Assembly: GCA_973895155.1 (NCBI GenBank)
Contig: OZ316894.1
Location: 22,506,001 to 22,570,000, forward strand
Length of the DNA stretch: 64,000 nt
Reading direction: 5' to 3'
From: Marsupella aquatica
Taxonomy: Eukaryota; Marchantiophyta
Shown: one piece after another, positions 13,083-24,860 of the stretch
Layout: each line of letters begins with the position of its first letter
Position numbering within the stretch: the stretch's first letter is position 1
Position numbers and translations under genes: made by a program
The notes under the pieces: generated by a model
Database searches by the model: none
Seen by the model: only the letters and a program-made list of their open reading frames with translations
What the model was told of the DNA's origin: nothing

Positions 13083-14239
13083 CGTTGAAATGCCAAATGT
13101 AGTGTGGAGTCGTCTTAAGACAAGAATTAAATGTCGAATACTCAGATGTGGGATGTGAAAATAAGGCCAAAAATAAAAGTTGGTGAATTTTGAAACTGAT
13201 CACTCCTATGTGTAGCCCACAAGGTAACGCTCCAAATTCTGAAAACGGTTTGTCAAATGGACTCTCGAGTGCCAAGAATTTTTACTCCGACCGAAAGGGG
13301 GTAAAAGATGAAATAATTACCACTCGAGGGAATCTCTTATGCCAAAGATTCCACTAGTGTACTTTTTCAAAATCGAACGCACCAATACTTGCCTAGTTTC
13401 CCCAAGTACGCCTCTCCAAAAGTTGAAGTTGATTCGATTTTATTTGCCGCTCGAAATCTTTGACCTTTGGTAAAAATTTAAGCCTCTGGAAAAAAATCTT
13501 TTTCGGGAAATTCCGTCCGCCCTTGTACAGCCCCTGTGGGGGACTCCACAGGGGGCACTTCCCCCTGCCCGAGCCCTGTCGAGCCCTAGAAAGGCCTCCT
13601 CGAACTTTTCGACCTCCTCGCGCGCCCGCGCAAGTCGCGACTACTCGCGGCAGAAAATACCCCTCGGTGGATTCACTCAAATTCCCGTCTCAGTTTTTGA
13701 CGAAATCCAATTCTGATTTCAGATTCAGAAACTAGACTTTGAGGGCATCAAGATCGATATAAAGAACTTGCAAAACGGTGGAGTAATGAGGGAGAAACAA
13801 TTCGGTGAAAGTGACTGATATTAAGTTATCCGCCATAGCCAAAATTTTGAGCTCAAAAAACGAGAATTGAAATTAAGATTGCTTCTCAACCGTTTGACGG
13901 AATTCAATGATGTTGATATCGAAACGTCTAGAAAGACAAGGCGCTCAAGCGTATCTCAGTTTCAAGTCCCGATAGAACAATCAAAAAGACTGATCTGAGA
14001 AATTGACCTTATCTCTTGCCCGATAACGTAAATTGAAACCGTTACTTACAATTGTTTCCATTTCTGACCTCAGGCCTTCATTGCTTCACTGAAATGAGCC
14101 CCTGGTTGTGTGCTCCACACTTGTGAGAAGATTGAGTCCGATCTTCTTTCAATAGCTCCGCTTCGAAGAGGAAATCATCCGCTGTTCGCTTTGCTTGAAG
14201 CAAGTTCTATGGAGTTCCTAATCGACTGAAAAAATCTGA
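13083..14239 (-). other. Copia 5' leader between LTR and gag
   Basis: About 1.16 kb separate the primer-binding site from the gag ATG, a long untranslated leader. It contains a GC-rich block at about 13510-13690. No further open frame resembles a protein I know. Confidence 0.7.
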
Positions 14240-14251
14240 GCTCTGATACCA
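14240..14251 (-). other. Primer-binding site (initiator tRNA-Met)
   Basis: Minus-strand TGGTATCAGAGC, two bases from the end of the 5' LTR, is the classic complement of the 3' end of plant initiator tRNA-Met used by copia elements. Confidence 0.95.
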
Positions 14252-14253
14252 AT

Positions 14254-14576
14254 TGTGGGGAGAAATCAGATCAGGAAAAACACTCCAAACATACACGTGC
14301 TCAATAGTTACGTGGTTCGCCTCAAGGTTGGCTACGTCCACGGGAAGACCAAGCTTTATTAACGGTTATGTGTCTACTCAAACATCACCATAGCTCTCAT
14401 CTCTTCAAGCTCTCATCTCTTGCTATATCACTGTGTTCTCTCTTGAGAACTCTCTTGTGTGTTCTCACATCACATAGAAGTTGAAGAGATAAGGACCAAC
14501 TCTTCAACTAGGGTTTACTCTAACCCTAGTTAACATACTAACCATAGTTCAACCCAAGACTGAGTTAACCTCTACA
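14254..14576 (-). repeat. 5' LTR of the copia element
   Basis: 323 bp, TG...CA bounded, matching the left LTR at all but five positions with no gaps. It lies next to the primer-binding site and so would drive transcription leftwards. Confidence 0.96.
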
Positions 14577-14581
14577 AATGC
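14577..14581. other. Target-site duplication, right copy
   Basis: AATGC repeats the 5 bases in front of the left LTR. Confidence 0.95.
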
Positions 14582-15370
14582 AACCCAAAGTCCCCAGTGC
14601 AAAGAGTCGGGATTACCTCAGGGATTACCCAAAATTCATCATTGCAAAAGATGGTGCTTGCTCTGGTGCTGGTCTGTCCAATAGCCAGTGTGGTTAGGTT
14701 AGTCCTTCAACTTCACATGTTGGTGATGAAGAGTAGATAGAGTTTAGCTAGGAAATAGGCTCTTGCTCCAGGGAGTCTCTGAAGTTGTATTGTGGACATG
14801 CTCGGGGGTTTCATTTCGGCAAAATGACACCTCATGTGCGACAAAGGAAATGGTCATTTTATTGGTTGTAAGGAAAAACTTACATTTGTAAAAGAATATT
14901 AAAGTCATTTTAATTCAAAAATTGAGACTTATAAGAAACTTGTTGAACCAAGATTTGGAATATTCCAAGAATGTACTAAATTACTTGGGCTAAAAGACAT
15001 AGAATTTTTTTCTTGAGTTTTAGGATCTCGGACCCTTCAAAACATTGCACAAGGTGGCAGGGGGCTTCAAGATCCCCAAGTGGACATGTCTATATCTTCA
15101 TTATGTAACATCAGTTTGTTCAGGGATTACATTTGAAAAGGTCCCAATTATGGCTATTGGGGCAAAGAATTCACTATTATGTATATGCATTTTGAGATTG
15201 GGTTTCATGCAGAAAAATTTAGGCTTCAAATATGTTTAGTGTAAAAACAGAGGTGAGTATATTTTATCCCATGTCTGGAAAGTTTTGTTTGCATATATCA
15301 TGACATTGACTTTTCTGGACAGACATGGCTTGCATCCAGCAAACTAAGTATGGAGGGCCATTCAGGCATG

Positions 15371-15465
15371 GTGTCTACTTGGGCCTATTGCAAGGCCTAC
15401 TTGGTGCCTACTTGTCCTGTAGACACCATGACTGAAATTGACAAGCAATAGGCCCAAGTAGATGC
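15371..15465. repeat. Inverted repeat / hairpin
   Basis: TCTACTTGGGCCTATTGC on the left (ending 15391) is repeated in reverse complement at 15445-15463. The perfect stem is about 18-19 bp with a loop of about 53 bp. The loop also contains a second reverse copy of CATGGTGTCTAC. Confidence 0.85.
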
Positions 15466-15847
15466 TTATATGATCTGCTTATGTGCCGCAGACTTCAGAG
15501 ATCTCCAGCGGTAGGGTCAGATGTGTCTATAACCTCTAAAGTGAACATATAGGGGCTGATTTTGGACAGGATTGCTTCCCATCTGTGACCCCTAATTATC
15601 CCTAAATAAACAGCCACCAGACTCCACTTTCACAACCCTAACTGCCATATTTTGTAGAAATGGCAGCCAAGAGAGAGACCTCTATCCTGGCCTTGATTTC
15701 CATCTATGTTAGAGATTCCACCATATGTTGCAAGATCCTGGATATGGCTGAGATATTAGACTTGGGCATGACAACATATCACTTTGGAGACAATACACGC
15801 CAAAGAAAGCGGAGGGGAACAATGGTGACTGAATTCATCATTGGGGA

Positions 15848-16068
15848 TTTTCTAGTTTGCAGGCCTCCAAATGATGGGCTAAAATTTGGATTTACAGTTC
15901 ATTGACCAACCGCCACGCTTGTAGAGCTCATGTTTGCAACGATCATTGAGTTCGATATGGGTGCTTTTCTAATTTATAGGATCCCAATTGATGCCCTAAA
16001 TTTTGGGTTTACAGGTCATTGACCAACTGCCAGAGAAGCTTGCAGAGCTTGCATTTACAATTAGAGTT
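15848..16068. repeat. Tandem duplication, 118-bp period
   Basis: Copies start at 15848 and 15966. Both carry a TTTCTA.TTT...GG lead, then TTTACAG.TCATTGACCAAC.GCCA and a closing AGAGCT. They are clearly diverged. Confidence 0.8.
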
Positions 16069-16289
16069 TCTCAATGCTTAATAGTTACGGTTGATGGCTT
16101 TGGCCTTAAATAAGTTACGGTTGATGGCTTTTGGCCATAAATAATTGGTGGTAGCTTTTTAAAAAGGTTATGTGAATGTGTTTTTTCCCAGCCTCTATAG
16201 TGACTTATGATCAGGGCATATGACCAACCCTTATTGCAAAAAGCCATGGACAATGGATTTGTTACTCCATAGATTTGGGACTCCGTAGT

Positions 16290-16830
16290 TAAGGTCCATC
16301 AAATTATGAGGTTGAGACCCCCTAATGTGTGATCAGCTACAGTGTGCCCCAAGTTCTTGTAGAGCCCCCCCCCCCCCCACCCCCCCCCCCCCTCCTAAAT
16401 AAAGGAGCAGCCACAAACCGGCAACCTTAACTACTAAGTTAATGTCCATCAAATTTTGAGGGTTGAGACCCACTAATGTGTGATCAGCTATAGTTCTGCC
16501 TCCAAGTTCTTGTAAAGCCCCTGTTATAAAGGGGCACTCCCAAGCTCTTCTAAACCCCAAGTAATAAAGGGGCACAAAGCTGCAACCTTAACTACTAATA
16601 AGTTAAACCCATCAAATTACTACTAATAAGTCGCCCATCAATTTTTGAGGCTTGAGGCCCCCTAATGTGTTATCAGCTACATTTGTGCTCCCAAGCTCTT
16701 GTAAAGCCCCTTAACTACTAATAATTAGTAGTTAATCCCCATCAAATTTTAAGGTTTGAGACCCCCTAATTTGTGCTCCCAAGCTCTTGTAAAGCCCCTG
16801 TAATAAAGGGGCACGAAGCTCCCCTGGAAG
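16290..16830. repeat. Degenerate repeat array R4, four units
   Basis: Units are anchored at CCATC near 16296, 16446, 16635 and 16739. Each carries GAGGYTTGAGACC, CCCTAATGTGTGATCAGC and CAAGYTCTTGTAAAGCCCC, with an AACCTTAACTACTAA join. Single related fragments lie near 27925-27960 and 29935-29960, so the unit is also dispersed. Confidence 0.75.
16365..16392. repeat. Poly-C tract
   Basis: 14 C, one A, then 13 C. This is a simple homopolymer and a likely spot for length error. Confidence 0.95.
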
Positions 16831-17405
16831 CAAGCAAGCAGGCAGGCAGGGGAGGAAGCAAAACCCCTGACGACGGCAACTTCGAAGAGATCGCATCTCC
16901 TTGAAGGTGGCATCACTCATTTCGACAGCTTTTGTGTTTCTAGTGTTCTGTACTTTTGTATCGAAGAACGGATTCTTGGGTGGTCTCCGTGTTGTGCTCG
17001 CTTGGTTGCTTGCCTAAAGCCCACCGTTCCGACAGTGCGAAATTCGTGCTGCTCACACAATTGATCGACGACCTCTTGTTATTGACAAGCTAGCTTTGTG
17101 TTCCATACTTATTACAGACGTGGATGAGCCACTAGCGGCTTCCCGAGCGGAAGTGCTCAGCGGAAACGGCAGATAGACATCCTTCCGAGCCGGAGGTTTC
17201 TTTCTAGCGGATTTGGGTTCTGTAGCTTCGAAGGACCAGCTTGTGGAGAGGGGTTCACTGGGTCAAAATTGTGAGGCGACCATACGGAATTTCTGGGACG
17301 TTGAAGGAAAAGGAGGTCGGGGACTCTTGACGCTGGTCTGCTCACTTCCAGTAGAGTGTTGTGAACTCTCTCTGAGGGCCTGTAAAACCGAAATTTTGTG
17401 GGAAA

Positions 17406-20400
17406 ATGGCCGGGAGCGAGAAAGAATTGCACTTCACCGTAGTGTATCGGGGCAAGCCATTGCAACTGAAGGCCCTCGCAGGGTCCACTTTGGGTGCTCT
17501 CGGAAAGGAAATTGTGGATCTCACGGGCGTGGCCCCTCATACTTTACGCCTGATTCTTCCGAAACGGCCGCCCCTTCAGCCTACGTCGGAACAGGACGCT
17601 GCCAAGCTTCTCTATCAGTCCGGCATAGTCGAGGTATTTTGGTATTTGTTCCCTTTTTCTAGAACCAAAAATTATTTTGCCCTGTGTGCAAATCCTGCCC
17701 CGTCCTGACTTGGCGAACGACTTGATCAGATCGCCAGTTTGCATGATGTTGGGGCTCACCGGTTCTCGACGTTCACGATAAATTGTTCATGGGGATACTT
17801 GGGAATTTCAATAGGGGTAGAATTCGCGTGGCTTAGTTGGCTTGGCCGTATAGCATCCCGTTCCATGGCCCTTAAGTCGTCTTGTCGGCGTTGATTGTGA
17901 ATTGTCTCTCTACGTCACTCCATTGTTACCTTATAGGACACAGTTGGCCGATAAGGGTTTCACGTGAGTTATGATTTGCGTTTTACTTTTCCAAGGCAGT
18001 CGTTGTTTTGTAGGCTAGAGCGTTGCGACTTGCGAATCTGGAGTAACCACATGGATTCTGTTGTGAGGATGAGGTCCAACTTGTGCTGGTTACATCTACA
18101 TATAGTATGTCTTAGTTCTATACGTCTTGTCCGATTTCACGCCCGAATTACCCTGCTCATGTTTTCACCATTGTATGCACAGGGGATGAGAATGGTGATG
18201 ATGGGATCTTCATCAGTAGAGGTAGCTGCGGTTTCCAAGCCTTTGATAAAAGATCGGATCATCGGATTTACTGAGGAAGAACAACGTGCCCGTCAACGGT
18301 CTGGTCATGCTGCGGGCTCTTACGCTCTTCCCAAGGGCAATTACATCTTCTGTGATTTCCAAACGCTCCGTCTCCCAGGAATTGAGGTAATTGTGGACAA
18401 GCTTTGATTTTTAACAAGCACAGATTAGGTTTTTTTGTGTAAATTCCCATTGCTTTGCACGATTATAGCGGTATAGTCCGCGACAGAAGCAGGTGCTCGA
18501 ACAAGACACATTTCCGAACAATGTACACCTTATCTTATGGCGTTCTTAAACGGCTTTCCCAACATATACTTACCATAATATATGTTTTGGCAGTTGAATC
18601 CGCCTCCCGCTATGGCACTGAAAATCATGCACAAGCTTGCGAGCGATCGAGGGATCACTGCCATCATGAATAAGGTATTGTTAGACAATTCCTGTGGATC
18701 TCTAGGAATTCCTGTGCATAGAGAAGTCGACATATGAGGTTTGAATAGTCGTTGTCATCAACTACTCATAGGTTTTAGTCATGTGTTGTCATCAGCTACG
18801 CATAAGTTTTAGTCATGTCATGTAGGTCACTTTTCTACCTCCTCAGGATTATATCGAGGGCTTCCTCATGACATTGCGACTTTTGTATCACAGTATCGAT
18901 GGCGAGTTGGCCTCATGACGGAAATGGCGCCGATTGGATATGTCGGTATCAGCCCGAAATGTATTCTAGGGTTCAACAAGGTAGGTCTTTTTGACAGCAT
19001 CCGAAGGATGCACCGCTGCAAGTCGGTTTTGTTAGTCACGTGCAATGCAGTTTTAGTTATTTTGATTGGAAAGAAGGGTCGTATTGAAGGGTGATAGTGA
19101 ACAATTTCGGAAGGGCTTGTAACTCATTCTGGTTATCGGCATTGCAAATTGGACTGAGGTTTTTACTGTTTTATGTGGACAGAATCGTGGACAAGAAATA
19201 TCTCTACGCCTGAGGACAGATGATCTGAAGGGCTTTCGTAAGTACGAGAGCATAAAGAGGACTCTTTTACATGAACTTGTGAGTATTCTCGTATTTGTCA
19301 TGGTTTTTCATTAAAAACAGTAGGGATAATACTTGTCTTTCTCATGTGGTTCTTAATCCATACTTTGGTGTATAGGAGTTTCTCAACTTAAAGCGGTCAT
19401 CTTTTCTGAAAAAAAGCATCTTGAATCTAGTCGTATATATGGCAGGATCTGTTCGGACGTAAGAGTCGGCTGACTTCTTTTTGTCAGTATCGTTCATTTC
19501 TTAACGGAGCTGATTTTTCTCTTATGTTCTGGCAGGCACATATGGTACATGATGAGCATGATGAGAAATTTCATGCTCTTGATAAAAAGGTCCGTTTGAA
19601 TTTGACGGTTGTACAATGTAATTTATATGTGATTTGGCAGTCAGAACCTTTATTCTCTACCAGTTTTGGTGATTGCATTATGGCAGACATTAAGAAGTGT
19701 TGTGTGTTTTACATTCGATTGAAGTCTCTGACAATCTGCAATTGTTTCTGCAGCTCAATGACGAGGCTGTTGCATTGGATTGGACAAAGTCACAGGGCCA
19801 TACAATTAGTGGGATGAAATTTGAAGAGGAGGACGAGGGACTTGAAGCGAGCAGCTCTGGAGGATCCAGAGGGTACAAGGTTGGGGGAGGGACTTCGCAT
19901 TTCGTGGATGCCAGAGCAGCTGCTGCGGCTGCAGCTCTTCGTAGGTTTGGAGATGCAGGAAACAAACCTTCGTTGGGAGAGTCTAGCCAGAGGACTGTAA
20001 TTGTCGCAAAGCCAAGAGTACACTCTGAACCAGACCCAGATGACGTGGACTCGGAATTTGTCGCCAATGGCGTTGTTGGAAAAAACGATGCAGCTGCGGA
20101 TGACATTTCTGTACGTGTTCTAGTCAGGAGTGAGGAACCAGATCCTGATGACAAATCTAGTGAGCGTTTGGAACGCAAGGAACCAGATCCTGATCACAAA
20201 TCTAGTGAGCGTTTGGATTGCAAGGAACCAGATCCTGATGAAAAGTCTAGTGAGCGTTTGGAACACAAGGAACCAGATCCTGATGACAAATCTAGTGAGC
20301 GTTTGGAACGGAAGGAACCAGATCCTGATGACAAATCTAGTGAGCGTTTGGAACGCGAGGAACCAGATCCTGATGACAAATCTAGTGAGCGTTTGGAACG

Positions 20401-20827
20401 CAAGGTACCAGATCCTGACGAGGCTTCTTATGAGCATGGTACAAGTAAGGGATCAGATCCAGATGCAATGAACATTGTGATGGATGCGCCAGACCGAGAT
20501 GAAACAGATGACATTGTGGTAGACACCTCTGGGGCTCTCGCTCAGTTGAGCAGAAATGAGCCAGATCCAGATGATGAGGCAGTGGACATTACGTTAGATA
20601 CCCCTGTTAGAAAGCAAGAACCAGATCCTGAGTCAGCCGTAGGTGACATACTTTGCAATACTCATGGAGGAAAGGGCGAACTTGATACTGTCCATCTCCA
20701 CAACAAGAGTACTGGCGATAGGAACGTAGGTGAGTGTGTTGGTTGCAGGCGCATGGCAGGCAAAAGAATGAAATCCTCTACTGGAGGTGGATTCACAGAT
20801 GTCGTGGAGCCACAGATGAGCAGATAA
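17406..20827 (+). CDS. Ubiquitin-like / WLM-domain metalloprotease (Wss1/SPRTN type), 607 aa
   Basis: Likely a zinc protease acting on DNA-protein crosslinks and SUMO/ubiquitin conjugates with Cdc48/p97, as known for Wss1. Exons: 17406-17633, 18183-18386, 18594-18674, 18894-18980, 19183-19278, 19536-19589, 19754-20827. Every intron is GT-AG and phase 0. Residues 1-84 form a ubiquitin-like domain (LHFTVVYRGKPLQLKAL; GMRMVMMG). The WLM domain follows, with YRWRVGLMTEM, the zinc site HELAH at 230-234 (split over exons 5 and 6) and a third ligand H240 in HDEHDEKFHAL. The 357-residue tail is acidic and low-complexity. It has six 15-residue EPDPDDKSSERLERK-type repeats (378-467), scattered EPDPD motifs, and SIM-like NIVMD, DIVVD and DITLD at about 490-532. 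The family call is firm; partners are inferred. Confidence 0.92.
20135..20404 (+). repeat. Coding minisatellite, 45 bp x 6
   Basis: Six in-frame 45-bp units lie within the last exon of the WLM gene, each encoding EPDPD followed by [DHE]KSSERL. Units differ by a few bases. A diverged seventh start (VPDPDEASYE) follows at 20405. The length is a multiple of three, so copy-number change would keep the frame. Confidence 0.95.
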
Positions 20828-22114
20828 ACAGCCTTGAGCTTGACAATTGTAACGTGCAGGGCATGGGTCGTTGTATTTCTATGCTGACCATACTGGGAAG
20901 CATGCCAGAGTAGTGTGGATTTGTAGAAAAGTAATTATCATGAGTCTTCAGACTTGTGTGCCAAGTGACGTCATGGAGATAGGTAAGTACCGGATGGTGA
21001 AATAGTTAGGTTTGGCTTTCTCGCATGTAGATAGAGTTTGAACGACGAACACTATTGTACAATTTGTTATATTTAAAGGTGACCTCGGGGTTGGTGTCTC
21101 TGTTCTGTAGTCAAATCCTTAATGCTCTGCTTCTAAGACGTCTTAGTTGAAGGTGGTTTCTCTGTCAAATCTGGATTTGTTTCGAAGGGACAAGATAAAA
21201 CGGTTCTAAGCTAGTAAGAAGACATTCTTTATCCCCTGACTCTGTTTGTACATCGTTCTACCGTCTGGAATTTACTCTCAGATGCAAACATTGATCGTTC
21301 TCCGGGAGTGTTAAGTGCCAGCAAGTGATCTACCTTATTAGCTGTCTCGATACCCTACAGCCGCTCTGATATGCTAGGTCGGGGGGCCGACTCTCTGTGG
21401 AAAAGGCAGAGGTCACAACTATAGTAGAAGTGCAGTTTACCATCGTTGCAGTGAATGTTCACTCTCGTCAAACATATATTGTTGAGGAGAAAAAAATTCA
21501 AAAACTTGCGCAGCTCAATCTGCACAAGAAGCGAGTCTCCAAATGCCTTTTGCTTGAGCTCACCGCACATTTGTTATAGCAGTGGAGCAACTTGACACAA
21601 ATTTCTGCATCGAGGAACTTACGGTTCCCCAAGGTACAAATTGCACTACGTTGCCTAAACCAATGCAGCGATGACACTACCACTTGCACAGGGTTTTACT
21701 CGGAGTTCAATTCCTGCATGTAAAATCCAGTTTACGGTTACCTGTGGTATTGAACATTGTTGTTAGTCTTAAGATCATGAAGACGGAGCATATAATGTGA
21801 CCCTGTCATAAATGTTGGGATTGCTTGGGAGTGCGCGTTTAGTGGAATGCAGGAAATGATCTCTTTGGTATGCACTCCGACAATATTATGTCTAGTGGTT
21901 CTGTTTAATCGTGGCTCAATAACAAGACTCCTCCGCAACAGCAAGTCCAAATAGCAAATCAAGGTTGCAGCACCTCAATGCTCAATCTTCAATTGGCAGC
22001 CCTGTAGGACGAGTCAAATGACCTCTATTACATATTATACAGTCAATAGAAATATATAGATTGAAAGACTCTCAAACTCTCGTTATGGTAACCACTAGGC
22101 ACGAGTTATACATG

Positions 22115-22443
22115 TACTTGATCAAGCAGATGATTCCCAGCAATGTTTTGTCCACCATTAGCCCTAACTTGTATCTACCTATTCTCTCCCTTTTCTGCAA
22201 TTATACATGCTTCAAAGAGTTATGCATATACTTGATCAAGCAGATGATTCCCAGCATGTTTTGTCCACCATCAGCCGTAACTTGTATCTACCTATTCTGT
22301 CCCTTTTCTGCAATCATACATGCTTCAAAGAGTTACACATATACTTGATCAAGCAGATGATTCTCAGCAATGTTTTGTCCACCATTAGCCGTAACTTGTA
22401 TCTACCTATTCTCTCCCTTTTGTGCAGTCATACATGCTTCAAT
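22115..22443. repeat. Tandem repeat, about 114 bp x 3
   Basis: Copies start at 22115, 22229 and 22342 with TACTTGATCAAGCAGATGAT and share GTTTTGTCCACCAT.AGCC. The copies are highly similar, differing by scattered substitutions and 1-bp indels. Confidence 0.95.
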
Positions 22444-22939
22444 CACTGTCGGATCTGTGAAGATCCCTCCCTACCCAGCTCAATCCACAATTGAAACAAG
22501 TTGAGAATCGATGCTTACCCTCCATCACGGAATCTTATAGCTTGCTCGAGAGGGATTGCAGCCATTTTGTCATAATTTGCACCTAATTGTGACCTCCAGA
22601 CAGTCAAAACAAAACCAAGACAGGCATTTGCAACCCGCAAACCAAGTGCCGCTGACAATTCATGTCTTGGTGTGTGTTTGGATAGTACAGTAGGTGTGAA
22701 TTAGTATAACCACTAGGTTACTTTTCCTTGTGAGTTCCTTCGGTAGCAAGGCACAGGTGGCTCCTGCCCTTGCTTAATTGAGTACCTTCAACCAATCCTC
22801 TCAATTTGGCTGTCACTCATGGGAGCTGAGAACGAGACCCTCTCGTTTCAAGCCCAACTTTGCCATGTCCAGTCCTTTGCCCAAGGCTATGCGGAGTGCG
22901 GTTCTTGCTTTCAATGGCATTGTTTTGGATAGTCCGGAC

Positions 22940-23311
22940 AATGTTCAAGAGGTGACTTCCAACCACATGAATCGTTACACTCTTTCCAACAACTATGCTG
23001 GCAGATCCACCTTTGTGTTGAGTAAAGACTACATTCACACTGACAAGCCCATGGTCATCCAACGCACAAGTAGTCCACACAAAGAGATACGTGGTTCATT
23101 TCAGCTCAGACTATGTCCACCGGGCTATACCGAGTTCTCCCTCTCTCTCAACTGGCTCCGTAACAATGAACCTGAGTTTCTTATCCAAATAAACATTGTT
23201 TGGGGATATAGTGTGCAACATGACTAACCTAACCAAGTCCACCACTAAAGTTAGTCATAACTACAATTACAGTTGTAACTCTACAATACACCTAAGAGTA
23301 AATGTCTAACA
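22940..23311 (+). repeat. R2 repeat copy (LTR-like relic)
   Basis: This copy shares its sequence with 57215-57545 (same strand) and 57933-58290 (opposite strand). Common blocks are AAGCCCATG.TCATCCAACGCACAAG, GAGATACGTGGTTCA, GTGTGCAACATGACTAACCTAACC and a right end CCTAAGAGTAAATGTCTAACA. The TAACA end and the GTGGTTCACC...CTACGTCC box resemble plant copia LTRs. No coding remnant adjoins it. A 149-codon frame over this region (22778-23227) is therefore not taken as a gene. Confidence 0.6.
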
Positions 23312-24756
23312 ATCTGGACTTGGTCTGGGTATGTCTTTTATCTTGTTTGGGTATGGATTTGGGAGCCTAGCTTTCTTCTAGTCCATTATGGGCCCCTTTT
23401 TGGATGAGTTCTTTTATCTTTAACTTGTCCATGTGCTTTTGGCTTGGTCTATCCCGGGGGTCTATCTTACCTGTGCCTCCTAGGCCAACCCACTCTCTTG
23501 TGTTTGTGGGACATATTTGGACAGGGAGTGGCTCTTTAATTTTTGGTGTGGTCATGATGGTGAGAGGACTGCTACACATGACAAAATTTGTGATGTAGTG
23601 GCAGCCATTTTCTGAGAGGGGAGCAACAACATGTGTTGCCACCCCGGGATGGGGTTTCTGATTGGCGGCGAGCCAATCTAGGGCTGGAGTTTAGGGGGCT
23701 TTACAAGAATGAGAGGGCAAAAATTGATGGGCCCACTTTGGCTTTAGGGGTCCCTTGTACGGGTCTTCTCAATCGGCGAGTACAAAAATATCAAATGTAT
23801 TACCTGACCACTTTTTTTTGGTCACCATACAGTCTCATTGGACCTTTGGATCAGGTATTGGTAAACACAAGTGACCACTAATGTTTTGTCCTCCAATTTT
23901 TATAAAGAACCACTGATTCATTTAGAGGATAATGGTACTAGAGTTGTTATTATTATTTTCACTGTATACTTCGAGATTTTTTGATGCTGCTGTATGCTGT
24001 TAGTATGGCAGGACACTTTCTGGTTATCTTGTCTTATTAGGATTACTTATTATGTATTTTGAAGTCAATCTAGTTTAGTCTATGCTCTTACTTTGCATTA
24101 TGTCAAATTCAGTAATTTCTTCCACCCGTTCACCCTTTTCCAATTTCTAATAGAATGCTTTACCCTTTCTCAATTCCTTCTTTTCTACTAGGTATGTTAG
24201 ACCTTGTATTCTATTTTTTGCGTTATGAAGCCTTAACTTCTTAGGTTGCTTTCCTTCATTAACATTTTACTTATGGATTTCACGGGCAATGCATGAGAAG
24301 ATTTGACTCTCCAGGTTCAGCCAGACAACTGGAACTCAATTTATCCACAAATTGTAGTTTATGTCCATTGCTTATAATGTTTCCAATGCTGATCAACAGG
24401 TGTGGCCTGAATTGAGAGCCCTTCAAAATAGAGTCAAAGATTAGTGTACTTCTTTTTCACCTAGAAAGTACTGTACCTATATAGCATGCTCATCCTATAT
24501 AGCATGCTCATCCTGGAACATGTTTGAGTTTTTGTCTTGTAGTGATTTGAAAGTAAATAAAATATGACAACATATCTAGAAAGATAAAGTAATATAATTA
24601 AAGTGTCTGCCAAGAAAAGCACAGGGACCAATGAAAAGTACAATCAAATTTTATGACACAAGGATGCTACGATGTGTGTGTGTGAGTGCTAACTCATTGT
24701 CCTTATGAATGACAACACTCATTTCAATAAAAACCATAAACTTAGGAAAGAAAGAC

Positions 24757-24775
24757 GGGGGGGGGGGGGGGGGGG
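24757..24775. repeat. Poly-G tract (19 G)
   Basis: Uninterrupted G run in AT-rich DNA. Confidence 0.95.
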
Positions 24776-24860
24776 AACTTAAGACACAATCAGAATCATT
24801 TCTCACTTATGAGAATACTTTGTTCAAGTGGTGTAGCAGTTTCATCTCTAACAAATCACA

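Larger units (their letters stand above)
8533..14576 (-). mobile_element. Full-length Ty1/copia LTR retrotransposon, coding region decayed
   Basis: This 6,044-bp element lies in minus orientation. It has two 323-bp LTRs (8533-8855 and 14254-14576, both TG...CA), a 5-bp AATGC target-site duplication, a primer-binding site for initiator tRNA-Met and a polypurine tract. Domain order gag, protease, integrase, reverse transcriptase, RNase H is the copia order. The LTRs differ at five positions out of 323, all transitions, so insertion is fairly recent. Gag-pol is interrupted by frameshifts near 11718 and between 9796 and 9727, and by stops near 10411 and 10744; the protease active site is also altered. 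The copy is therefore presumably unable to move by itself. The RT and integrase motifs look like the Tork/Tnt1 group of plant copia elements, which is a tentative placement. Confidence 0.97.
14582..17405. other. Repeat-rich spacer upstream of the WLM gene
   Basis: No gene recognised. An 81-codon ATG frame at 15660-15905 has no family I know. The stretch contains a hairpin at 15371-15465, a 118-bp tandem duplication at 15848-16068, four degenerate repeat units at 16290-16830 and a long C run at 16365-16392. The last few hundred bases (about 16900-17405) should hold the promoter and 5' UTR of the gene that starts at 17406. Confidence 0.5.

Noticed and set aside
20120-20437. Minus-strand and other-frame repeats opposite the WLM tail (Leu/Arg- and Ser-rich)
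   Set aside because: Shadows of the 45-bp coding minisatellite; the in-frame plus-strand reading belongs to a well-supported gene.
22778-23227. 149-codon plus-strand open frame
   Set aside because: It overlaps the R2 repeat, which recurs in both orientations elsewhere with stops. No conserved protein motif is seen.
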